Shown here: positions 1 through 5,867 of the stretch, piece by piece | How the letters are laid out: each line of letters opens with the position of its first letter | Numbering within the stretch: position 1 is the stretch's first letter | Origin: Microbacteriaceae bacterium UBA4731 | Lineage (GTDB): Bacteria > Actinomycetota > Actinomycetes > Actinomycetales > Microbacteriaceae | Length of the DNA stretch: 7,463 bases | Direction of reading: 5' to 3' | NCBI GenBank assembly: GCA_002404115.1 | Contig: DHJB01000026.1 | Location: forward strand, 62,742-70,204 | Position numbers and translations under genes: made by a program | The notes under the pieces: model-generated | The model's input: the letters and a program-made list of their open reading frames with translations, nothing else | Told to the model about the DNA's origin: nothing | The model's database searches: none

Positions 1-630
1 CATCCGCCCCTCCGGCACGGTGAACAGGGGGGTTTCGGCTCCCGGCAGGGTGCAGCCGCTGAACGCGACGCCGAAGGAACGGGTGCGCTCGTTCGCGTGG
101 ATCGCAACGCGTTCGACCTCGTCCATCGAGTAGCCGGCTTCGGCCGCGGCGGCGGCCGCCTTGAAGACCGTCAGGTCGCCGGCGATCCCGCGGCGCTTGG
201 CCTTTTCGGCGAGAGGCGCGCTCGCTACGTCGTCGGTCACAGCGACCGTCCGGCAGTCGACTCCCTCAGCGCGAAGACGGTCCTGGGCCTGGGTGAAGTG
301 GAGCACGTCGCCGGCGTAATTCCCGTAGCCGAGAAGCACACCGCCCCCGTTGTTCGCCGAGGTCGCAACGGAATACACCTGCTGAGCGGAGGGTGAAGCG
401 AACAGATTGCCCATCGCCGCTCCATGGGCAAGACCCTGGCCGACGAGTCCGCCGAATGCCGGGTAGTGCCCAGACCCGCCGCCGATGACGACCGCGACGG
501 AGCCTCCAGCGGAGCGCGTCGAGCGAACGACTCCGCCCGGGACTCGTCGAACCTGCAGTCGATTGGCTGCGACGAAACCATTGATCATCTCGTCGGCGAA
601 TGCGGCGGGATCGTTGAAGAGGCGGGTCAT
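1..630 (-). CDS. DhaK-type ketose kinase, N-terminal part (runs off left edge)
   Basis: This is the first 210 residues of a dihydroxyacetone-kinase-family protein; the rest lies beyond the window. The DhaK (DAK1) fold is recognisable from GGGSGHYPAFGG (residues 50-61), GNLFASPSAQQVYS (74-87), YGNYAGD (102-108) and RSFGVAFSGCTLPG (about 184-197). H55 and D108 match the substrate-binding His56 and Asp109 of E. coli DhaK as I remember them. The His that forms the hemiaminal with the ketose should lie just past residue 210, so it cannot be checked. The usual GHEPAH is GHYPAF here, as I recall from actinobacterial C4-ketose kinases (LerK/DerK-like, tetritol catabolism) and apulose kinases. Those are usually DhaK-DhaL fusions using ATP directly. 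The ATG at 630 has GGAG at 643-640, nine bases upstream. The gene follows the MFS transporter with a 72-bp gap, so it is probably the second gene of that operon. Family call is firm; the exact substrate is inference. Confidence 0.9.
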   Translation of the reverse strand, partial: MTRLFNDPAAFADEMINGFVAANRLQVRRVPGGVVRSTRSAGGSVAVVIGGGSGHYPAFGGLVGQGLAHGAAMGNLFASPSAQQVYSVATSANNGGGVLLGYGNYAGDVLHFTQAQDRLRAEGVDCRTVAVTDDVASAPLAEKAKRRGIAGDLTVFKAAAAAAEAGYSMDEVERVAIHANERTRSFGVAFSGCTLPGAETPLFTVPEGRM

Positions 631-663
631 GGGGAGCTGCTCCAGTGATGGGGTGTCGGGTGG

Positions 664-697
664 GTCGCGGTGGCCGCACAGGGGCGACCACCGCGAC
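664..697 (-). other. 10-bp perfect inverted repeat (hairpin) between transporter and kinase genes
   Basis: GTCGCGGTGG (664-673) and CCACCGCGAC (688-697) are perfect reverse complements around a 14-nt loop. The hairpin starts a few bases after the transporter stop codon (703-705) and ends 33 bases before the kinase ATG. There is no T-run on the downstream side in the leftward direction, so it does not look like a classical intrinsic terminator. It could stabilise the 3' end of transporter mRNA, set the transporter-to-kinase ratio by partial termination, or be a processing site. Confidence 0.55.
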
Positions 698-702
698 AGC
701 GG

Positions 703-2082
703 TTAGTTGATCAGCGCCGGCTGGGCGAGCGCGTTCGCGTCCGCGGTCTTGCGCTGGTTGGAGAGCACGAGCATGAGCACGGCCGAGAGCAGCATGAACC
801 CGCCGACGATGAACATCGGAACCTGGAACTGCGGCACACCGTCAACGGCGGTCCAGTCGGCGACGGCTCCGGTGATGTACGGGGCGGAGAATCCGGCCAG
901 GTTGCCCACGGTGTTGATGAGGGCGATTCCGGCGGCGGCCGCGGCTCCGGTGAGGAACTGGGTGGGCAGCGTCCAGAAGTTCGGCAGGGCCGAGAAGATC
1001 GACATGGCCGTGAGCGCAATGATCGCAATGGTGAGCACGGGAGACCCGGCGAACAAGGCGAACGGGATGCTGACGGCACCGACGATGGCGGGAATGACGA
1101 TGTGCCAGGTCTTCAGTCCACGACGCGAGGCGTCACGCGACCAGAAGTACAGGGCGAACGCGGCGGGCACGTAGGGGATCGCGGTGATGAGCCCCTTCTG
1201 GAAGACGTCGAACTCGGTGCCGTAGAGGGCCTGGAAGCCGGCGATGATGGTCGGCAGGAAGAAGGCCAGGGCGTAGAGGCCGTAGATGAAGCCGAAGTAG
1301 ATGAACGCGAGCATCCAGACGCGGCCGCTCGTGAAGGCGGATGCGATTCCGACGTGCTTGTTGCCCTTCTCGGTCACGGACTTCTCGGCGGCGAGTTCAG
1401 CGGTCAGCCAGGTCTTCTCTTCGCTGGTGAGCCACTTGGCGTCTGCCGGGCGGTCCTTCAGGTAGAACCAGGCGACGATTCCAACGATGATGGCCGGGAT
1501 CGAGACGCAGAGGAACATGAAGCGCCAGCCCTCGAGGCCGAAGAACACGCCGTGCTGCTGGATGAGCAGGCCGGCGATCGGCGCACCGATAACGGTCGTC
1601 AGCGGCTGGGCAATGTAGAAGAGGGAGAGAATCTTGCTGCGGTGGCGAGACGGAACCCACAGGCTGAGGAAGAGGATTGCTCCGGGGAAGAATCCGGCCT
1701 CGGCCACACCCAGCACGAAGCGCAGGGCGGCGAGCTGCTCGAAGTTCTGCACGAAGGTGAAGAGGGCAGCGACGATGCCCCACGTGACCATGATGCGTGC
1801 GAGCCAGCGGCGCGCACCGAAGCGGTGAAGGGCCAGGTTGCTCGGCACCTCGAGGAGGATGTAGCCGATGAAGAACACACCGGATGCGAAGCCAACCTGA
1901 GCGAGCGACAACGTGAGGTCGTCGTTCATCCCATTCGGTGCGGCGAACCCGATCGCGGTGCGGTCGAGGTAATTGATGAAGAACATCAGGGCCACAAACG
2001 GCACCAGCCGGATGGCGATTTTTCTGATGGCAGATTTCTCCACCGCAGATTGCGGCGGCAGTTTTTGCTCCAGGGTGTCCAC
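703..2082 (-). CDS. MFS transporter, ACS (anion:cation symporter) family
   Basis: This is a 459-residue, 12-helix inner-membrane secondary transporter of normal family length. Family marks are NYLDRTAIGFAAP in the first helix (about 37-49), FFIGYILLEVPSN followed by RFGARRW (70-93, the ACS form of MFS motif A), RFVLGVAEAGFFPG (121-134) and the GLEGWRFMF segment. A charged central loop (DRPADAKWLTSEEKTWL) separates the two six-helix halves. ACS members carry small organic anions (hexuronates, tartrate, phthalate, pantothenate), but actinobacterial members also sit in polyol and sugar-acid operons. The start is GTG at 2082, with AGGAG at 2092-2088 five bases upstream. It is divergent from the GntR regulator and is followed by the ketose kinase, so it probably imports that pathway's substrate by proton symport. 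Transporter family is certain; the substrate is not readable from sequence. Confidence 0.93.
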   Translation of the reverse strand: MDTLEQKLPPQSAVEKSAIRKIAIRLVPFVALMFFINYLDRTAIGFAAPNGMNDDLTLSLAQVGFASGVFFIGYILLEVPSNLALHRFGARRWLARIMVTWGIVAALFTFVQNFEQLAALRFVLGVAEAGFFPGAILFLSLWVPSRHRSKILSLFYIAQPLTTVIGAPIAGLLIQQHGVFFGLEGWRFMFLCVSIPAIIVGIVAWFYLKDRPADAKWLTSEEKTWLTAELAAEKSVTEKGNKHVGIASAFTSGRVWMLAFIYFGFIYGLYALAFFLPTIIAGFQALYGTEFDVFQKGLITAIPYVPAAFALYFWSRDASRRGLKTWHIVIPAIVGAVSIPFALFAGSPVLTIAIIALTAMSIFSALPNFWTLPTQFLTGAAAAAGIALINTVGNLAGFSAPYITGAVADWTAVDGVPQFQVPMFIVGGFMLLSAVLMLVLSNQRKTADANALAQPALIN

Positions 2083-2150
2083 AGTGACTCCTATTACTCC
2101 GGTGAGAACGACATTGTTTCGGCGCCGGGATACCCCTTCGCCGCATCATC

Positions 2151-2179
2151 AGTATTGTTCACCGGACGACGCATGTCAA
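2151..2179 (-). promoter_or_regulatory. Candidate sigma-70-type promoter of the transporter-kinase operon
   Basis: Reading leftward, TTGACA (2179-2174) is a perfect -35 box. It is followed after exactly 17 bases by AATACT (2156-2151), a 4/6 match to TATAAT. Transcription would start near 2144, giving a leader of about 60 nt before the GTG at 2082 and its AGGAG. The -35 box lies inside the palindrome at 2175-2188, so a regulator bound there would block it. Confidence 0.6.
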
Positions 2180-2188
2180 CCGGTTGAC
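2175..2188. promoter_or_regulatory. Perfect 14-bp palindrome, candidate operator of the GntR regulator
   Basis: GTCAACCGGTTGAC is a perfect two-fold palindrome in the divergent gap, suited to a dimeric winged-helix regulator. Five of its bases coincide with the -35 box of the transporter promoter. It lies about 60 bp upstream of the regulator start, so the regulator may also affect its own gene. A looser inverted pair, CCGGTGA (2099-2105) and TCACCGG (2159-2165), flanks the transporter promoter and could be a second site. Assignment to this regulator is inference from position. Confidence 0.55.
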
Positions 2189-2236
2189 CAATATGTGACG
2201 AATGCGGCGACGGCGTTCGATGCAGCCGCAATTTGG

Positions 2237-2242
2237 TAGCGT
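2237..2242 (+). promoter_or_regulatory. Candidate -10 box for a leaderless regulator transcript
   Basis: TAGCGT (TAnnnT form) ends six bases before the GTG at 2249, so transcription would begin at or next to the G of the start codon. No Shine-Dalgarno sequence has usable spacing: GAGG at 2243-2246 is only two bases from the GTG. The -35 region (GTTCGA, 2215-2220) is weak. Leaderless mRNAs starting with GTG or ATG are common in Actinobacteria. Confidence 0.4.
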
Positions 2243-2248
2243 GAGGCC

Positions 2249-3040
2249 GTGCCCGTATATCCCGTAAGTGCGACAGACAAGATCAGCGCGGCCCTCAGCT
2301 CGGTGGGGTCGGGCTCGGCCGTCTCGGCAGTCGCAACGCGACTCCTCGAGTTGTTCACCGATGGCTCGATCGCGCCTGGCACTCGGCTCCCTCCTGAGAG
2401 GCAGCTTGCAGCGTCGCTGGAGGTCGGCCGGTCGGCCGTTCGCGAGGCACTCGCTGCCCTCGAACTCCTCGGGGTCGTGGACGTGAGGCCCGGTTCAGGC
2501 ACCTACCTGCGCGGCAACGCGAGCGAGCTGCTCCCCCAGACCTTGAGCTGGGGAATGATGCTCAATCAGACTCGCACCGCCGAACTGGCCGAGGTGCGTG
2601 GCGCGCTCGAGATCTACGCGGCACGCCTCGCCACAGAACGGATGTCCGACGAGGCCATTGAACGCCTGCACGATCACCTCGAAGCAATGCGCGCCTCTGT
2701 CTCCGATCTCAAGTCATTCGTTGAGGCAGACCTCCAGTTTCACCTCGAGCTGGCTCGAAGCACCGACAACACGGTGCTCCTCGACCTGCTGCAGAGCATC
2801 CGATCGCTGCTCCGGGTATGGTCCGAGCGTGCGGTACAGGACGATGAGCACGCTCGCTTGGCGATCCAGGAACACGCAGCGGTCTACGACGCGATCGCTG
2901 CCCGCGACTCCGAGGCAGCAGCATCCGCGATGGTCGCGCACATGCGCACCGCGGGCGCCAGGCTGGCAGGGTCGGTCGATACCCACGCGCCCGACACCCA
3001 CGCGCCCGACGCCCGCGCGCCGGTCACTCCCGCACTCTGA
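2249..3040 (+). CDS. GntR-family transcriptional regulator, FadR subfamily with FCD domain
   Basis: This 263-residue ligand-responsive DNA-binding protein has a GntR winged helix at about residues 25-87. Key segments are GTRLPPERQLAASL (44-57), GRSAVREALAALELLG (60-75) and the wing VRPGSGTYL (79-87). An all-helical FCD ligand domain covers about 110-235. D161, H165, H209 and H231 match the usual FCD metal-binding set (DxxxH, H, H), so a metal-bound small carboxylate or sugar-acid-like effector is plausible. The protein ends in a low-complexity tail (THAPDTHAPDARAP) coded by a 15-bp tandem repeat. The gene is divergent from the transporter and faces the palindrome GTCAACCGGTTGAC, so it most likely represses the transporter-kinase operon until an intermediate binds. 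GTG 2249 is the only sensible start; the message may be leaderless. Confidence 0.92.
   Translation: MPVYPVSATDKISAALSSVGSGSAVSAVATRLLELFTDGSIAPGTRLPPERQLAASLEVGRSAVREALAALELLGVVDVRPGSGTYLRGNASELLPQTLSWGMMLNQTRTAELAEVRGALEIYAARLATERMSDEAIERLHDHLEAMRASVSDLKSFVEADLQFHLELARSTDNTVLLDLLQSIRSLLRVWSERAVQDDEHARLAIQEHAAVYDAIAARDSEAAASAMVAHMRTAGARLAGSVDTHAPDTHAPDARAPVTPAL
2978..3022 (+). repeat. Three-copy 15-bp tandem repeat in the 3' end of the regulator gene
   Basis: The units GATACCCACGCGCCC (2978-2992), GACACCCACGCGCCC (2993-3007) and GACGCCCGCGCGCCG (3008-3022) are in frame. They encode DTHAP, DTHAP and DARAP. The first two differ at one base; the third has drifted further. The unit is a multiple of three, so copy-number change would lengthen or shorten the tail without breaking the frame. 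Confidence 0.8.
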
Positions 3041-3047
3041 CCGCCCT

Positions 3048-3437
3048 TTATCGGCGCCGAGCCATCACCCGGTCCAGTCGGCGCCCGACGACGGTCCCGT
3101 CAGACCACCGCGCCGCCAGGTCGATCAGCTCGTCGACGACGACGCGCACCGGCCGGCTGGAGCAGCAGGGACACCAGCCCTGGGCGTCGAAGCTGGCTCG
3201 GAGCGCCTTCTCGTAGTCCTTCCGGCTGAATCCGGGGATCTCACGCACGACGGCCGTCGTCGTGAACTCGTGGGAACTCATCCCGGAGAACGAGCGCCCG
3301 CATCCGCACCCACCATCCGGGTTGCGCCTGCTCCTCGGACAGGCGTCGAGCATCCACACGAGCTCGCCTTCGATGCAGTCGGCGAAATCGCTCTTCCGCG
3401 AGCCCTGCGTCTCGCTGGTGGCCACAAGCGCCTTCAT
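3048..3437 (-). CDS. Cys-rich protein of unknown function (DUF7715-like)
   Basis: This is a 129-residue actinobacterial protein of unknown function. From memory, the start MKALVATSETQG, the centre GGCGCGRSFSGMSSHEFTTT (42-61) and the end GTVVGRRLDRV (114-124) fit the DUF7715 family; I could not run a search. Cysteines at 21, 33, 44, 46, 89, 91 and 92, with H56, are spaced like metal ligands (CGC near the middle, CPCC at 89-92), so a zinc-binding fold is possible but unproven. No signal peptide or membrane segment is seen, so it is probably cytoplasmic. The frame is open upstream to 3530, but ATG 3437 has AAGGAG at 3449-3444 six bases away and matches where the family begins. It is convergent with the regulator (7-bp gap, no hairpin) and divergent from the phosphatase, so it is probably monocistronic. 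Confidence 0.82.
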   Translation of the reverse strand: MKALVATSETQGSRKSDFADCIEGELVWMLDACPRSRRNPDGGCGCGRSFSGMSSHEFTTTAVVREIPGFSRKDYEKALRASFDAQGWCPCCSSRPVRVVVDELIDLAARWSDGTVVGRRLDRVMARRR

Positions 3438-3599
3438 TACCTTCTCCTTCTTCTCGGGCACGAGTGTTGGAGAGATGGACGACACGATAGCGGCAGCCCC
3501 CGACATTGCATCGATCAGGCGCAGCAGCACCTTCTCGCCGCTGCATAGACTCGTCTCGTCGGCAGCTCACGCTCCGTTACGACGTCAGGGGTGAACCAG
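3438..3599. promoter_or_regulatory. Divergent gap between the Cys-rich protein and the phosphatase
   Basis: This 162-bp gap must hold both promoters. Leftward, TATCGT (3489-3484) would start transcription near 3477, about 40 bases before the ATG at 3437. Rightward, TAGACT (3546-3551) would start near 3558, about 42 bases before the ATG at 3600. Neither has a convincing -35 box. The ribosome sites are clearer: AAGGAG (3449-3444, leftward) and GGGGTGA (3588-3594, rightward) fix the starts of the two genes. No palindrome or repeat stands out. Confidence 0.3.
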
Positions 3600-4199
3600 A
3601 TGAGCAAGAACTCCATCGCTTTGATCCGGCACGGGCAGACCCTGTGGAGCATCACCGGGCAGCACACCGGCCGCACGAACATTCCCCTGACCGACTTCGG
3701 CCGGCAGCAGGCGGATGCCCTGGGCGAGATGCTCGACGGCGAGGCGTTCTCCCTCGTGCTGTCGAGCCCGCTCGCGCGCGCCTGGGAAACCATGGAGCGG
3801 GCCGGATACGCCAGGCAGGGCATCGCCAACGACGACGTACTCGAGTGGGACTACGGCGTGTACGAGGGGCGCACGACCGACGACATCCGTGCGCACATTC
3901 CCGGCTGGTCGGTCTGGACGCACCCGATCGAGGCGGGCGAATCCGTGGACGAGGTGGGTGCGCGTGCCGACCTGGCCATCGAGCTCTGCCTGGCAGCCGA
4001 TGGGCCGGTCGCCGTCTTCGCGCACGGGCATTTCCTGCGCATCATGGCGGCGCGGTGGATGGGCCTGCCGGCGGTGGCAGGCAAGAGCCTGAGCCTGGGC
4101 ACCGCAACCGTGTCCACCCTCGGCTGGGAACGGGACAACCGCGTGCTGCAGATGTGGAACGACGCCTGCCACCTCAACTCGATGGATCCCGTGCTCTAA
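3600..4199 (+). CDS. Histidine phosphatase family protein (Rv3214/SHB17-like sugar-phosphate phosphatase)
   Basis: This 199-residue phosphatase of the phosphoglycerate-mutase superfamily has IRHGQT (9-14), with H11 the residue phosphorylated in catalysis. It also has R10, R60 (SSPLARA), E82 in LEWDYGVYEGRT (the proton donor) and H142 in FAHGHFLRI. The order RHGQT-W-S-GQHTG-R-T-N-IPLT, then EWDYGxYEG, then AHGHFLR resembles mycobacterial acid phosphatase Rv3214 and yeast sedoheptulose-bisphosphatase Shb17 as I remember them. A broad sugar-phosphate phosphatase is therefore more likely than a phosphoglycerate mutase. There is no signal peptide, so it acts in the cytoplasm. The start was set at ATG 3600 because GGGGTGA (3588-3594) lies five bases upstream; an in-frame GTG at 3591 would sit inside that site. 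It is 95 bp upstream of the phosphorylase, which has its own promoter candidate, so co-transcription is possible but not required. Confidence 0.9.
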   Translation: MSKNSIALIRHGQTLWSITGQHTGRTNIPLTDFGRQQADALGEMLDGEAFSLVLSSPLARAWETMERAGYARQGIANDDVLEWDYGVYEGRTTDDIRAHIPGWSVWTHPIEAGESVDEVGARADLAIELCLAADGPVAVFAHGHFLRIMAARWMGLPAVAGKSLSLGTATVSTLGWERDNRVLQMWNDACHLNSMDPVL

Positions 4200-4240
4200 G
4201 GACGAGCCCGGCTGCACCGGGACTAAGTTCGCCGCCGCCA

Positions 4241-4269
4241 TTGCGCCGTCCATGCGCGTGCCGTAGCTT
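4241..4269 (+). promoter_or_regulatory. Candidate promoter of the GH13_18 phosphorylase gene
   Basis: TTGCGC (4241-4246), 17 bases, then TAGCTT (4264-4269) has correct spacing, although each box matches consensus at only three positions, as is common in high-GC Actinobacteria. Transcription would begin near 4276. GGGAG at 4285-4289, five bases before the ATG at 4295, would be the ribosome site in a leader of about 19 nt. Confidence 0.4.
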
Positions 4270-4294
4270 CTGAGCTGAACCCACGGGAGCCGCC

Positions 4295-5785
4295 ATGACC
4301 ATAGGAGAACTGCTCGTCTACGCCGACCGGCTGGGCGGGAACATCCACGAACTGCGGGCGCTGCTCGACGGCCCGCTCGGCGCCTTCGGGAGCGTGCACG
4401 TTCTGCCGTTCTACGTGCCCTTCGACGGCGCCGACGCCGGTTTCGACCCGATTGACCACACGGCCGTCGATCCGCGCCTGGGAACCTGGGATGACCTGCG
4501 CTCCCTCGCCGGCACCCGCGGCCTCACCGCGGATCTCATCGTCAACCATGTCTCCTCCTCTTCGACGGAATTCCTCGACTGGCTCGCCAAAGGCCCCGCG
4601 TCCCAGTACGCGGGGATGTTCCTGCGCTTCGACACCGTGTTCCCGAACGGCGCCACCGAGCACGACATCACGGCGTTCTATCGGCCGCGGCCGGGCCTGC
4701 CGTTCACGCCGTACCAGGGCGCCGACGGAACGCGGTACCTCGTCTGGACGACGTTCATGCCCACCCAGGTCGACCTGGACGTGCGCCACTCGGCCGCCCT
4801 CGCCTACTTGCGCCGGGTACTGCGCACCCTCGCCGCCGGCGGCGTCACCACCGTGCGGCTGGATGCCGTGGGCTACGCCGTGAAGACCCCGGGCAGCGAC
4901 AGTTTCATGACGTCGGAAACCCTCGACTTCACCCGCGTGGCCGTCGATCTGGCGCACGAGGAGCACCTTGATGTGCTCGTCGAGGTGCACGCGCATTACG
5001 CCCAGCAGCTCGCGATCGCCCCAATCGCGGACTGGGTCTACGACTTCGCCCTCGCGCCCCTGCTCCTGCACTCGCTCGGCACCGGCACGGTCGACCGGCT
5101 CGCGCAGTGGTTCGAAATCCGCCCGGAGAACGCCGTCACCGTCCTCGACACGCACGACGGCATCGGGATCATCGACGCCGGTCCGAGCGGGGATCGCCCC
5201 GGCCTGCTGAGCCATGACGAGATGGCGGATGTCTTCGCTCGCGCGGAGAAGGCGACCGGCGGACATTCCGCCGTGGCATCCGTCGTGCCGGAATGGGCCA
5301 CGCTGCCGCACCAGATCAATGCGACTTTCTTCAGCGCCCTCGGCGGCGAGGAGGTGCCCTACCTCCTGGCCCGCGCCGTGCAGCACTTCCTGCCCGGTCG
5401 GCCGCAGATCTACTACGTCGGACTCCTGGGCGGACTCGACGACACCGAGCTGTTCGCACGAACCGGGAACGGTCGCGACGTCAATCGCCACTTCTACACG
5501 GCCGAAGAGGTCGGTCGGGCGCTCGCGACCGGCGTCACGCGCGCGCAACTCGGCCTGGTGAGGCTGCGGTCGACCCATCCCGCGTTCGACGGCGAGTTCT
5601 CCTGGGCGACGCTGAGCGACGACGGCCTGGAGCTTCGCTGGGACAGTGACGACGCGAGCGCCGTCCTCTCGATCCGCACCACCGTGGGGTCCGCGGGCTT
5701 CCGCATTGACCTGACGGATGCCGAGGGCACGCAGGTGCTGGACACCGTCGCATCCGTCGCCGACTGGGAGCGCGGACGCGATTGA
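4295..5785 (+). CDS. GH13 subfamily 18 alpha-glucoside phosphorylase (sucrose-phosphorylase-like)
   Basis: This 496-residue cytoplasmic enzyme is close in length and order to Bifidobacterium adolescentis sucrose phosphorylase (504 residues). The family makes alpha-glucose 1-phosphate from an alpha-glucoside plus phosphate by double displacement. Visible marks are YADRLGG (9-15), PFDGADAGFDPIDH (42-55), VFPNGATEHD (115-124), YRPRPGLPFT (129-138), RLDAVGY with nucleophile D190, VEVHAHY with acid/base E230, VLDTHDGIG with transition-state Asp D288, and NGRDVNRHFY. Y194 and R132 also match active-site residues. The acceptor loop differs: sucrose phosphorylases read DLYQ there, whereas this protein reads LPHQ (337-340), which loses the Asp and replaces the Tyr with H339. 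Sucrose, sucrose 6'-phosphate, glucosylglycerol or glucosylglycerate are all possible substrates. ATG 4295 has GGGAG at 4285-4289. A strong terminator overlaps its stop codon. Confidence 0.92.
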   Translation: MTIGELLVYADRLGGNIHELRALLDGPLGAFGSVHVLPFYVPFDGADAGFDPIDHTAVDPRLGTWDDLRSLAGTRGLTADLIVNHVSSSSTEFLDWLAKGPASQYAGMFLRFDTVFPNGATEHDITAFYRPRPGLPFTPYQGADGTRYLVWTTFMPTQVDLDVRHSAALAYLRRVLRTLAAGGVTTVRLDAVGYAVKTPGSDSFMTSETLDFTRVAVDLAHEEHLDVLVEVHAHYAQQLAIAPIADWVYDFALAPLLLHSLGTGTVDRLAQWFEIRPENAVTVLDTHDGIGIIDAGPSGDRPGLLSHDEMADVFARAEKATGGHSAVASVVPEWATLPHQINATFFSALGGEEVPYLLARAVQHFLPGRPQIYYVGLLGGLDDTELFARTGNGRDVNRHFYTAEEVGRALATGVTRAQLGLVRLRSTHPAFDGEFSWATLSDDGLELRWDSDDASAVLSIRTTVGSAGFRIDLTDAEGTQVLDTVASVADWERGRD

Positions 5786-5840
5786 GTTGCGGAAAAACCA
5801 CCTTCCCGGCGCGCGCGAAGGTGGTTTTTCCGGAACTCAA
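5782..5840. terminator. Bidirectional terminator: near-perfect 24-nt-arm inverted repeat
   Basis: Arms 5782-5805 and 5817-5840 pair over 24 positions with one mismatch (G5789/G5833) around an 11-nt GC-rich loop. The inner arm is CGGAAAAACCACCTTC and the outer arm TTGAGTT. The phosphorylase stop codon (5783-5785) lies inside the left arm. The A5/T5 blocks lie within the stem on both sides, so the structure looks alike from either strand, as expected between convergent genes (phosphorylase + and hydrolase -). The T-run being inside the stem, followed by CCGGAACTCAA, is less typical of an intrinsic terminator. Confidence 0.75.
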
Positions 5841-5867
5841 CCTAGCCGGGTGAGTCAGTCCGCTGCG

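Noticed and set aside
670..2187. A long rightward reading frame (about 505 codons) opposite the transporter gene
   Set aside because: Its translation is a Glu/Gly/Arg-rich string with no domain, the mirror of hydrophobic transporter codons. The opposite strand encodes a complete 12-helix MFS protein with a good ribosome site.
3438..3530. Upstream extension of the Cys-rich protein to a start at 3530
   Set aside because: The extra 31 residues do not fit the family start as I remember it, and ATG 3437 has a strong AAGGAG at ideal spacing.
3591..3599. GTG 3591 as the phosphatase start
   Set aside because: This GTG is part of the GGGGTGA ribosome site serving ATG 3600 and has no good site of its own.
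4207..4221. CCCGG-CTGCA-CCGGG as a terminator after the phosphatase gene
   Set aside because: The stem is only 5 bp and no T-run follows, so it is too weak to call.
4223..5578. A long leftward reading frame (about 451 codons) opposite the phosphorylase
   Set aside because: It has no recognisable domain, while the + strand carries every GH13_18 motif in order. This is a high-GC antisense artefact.
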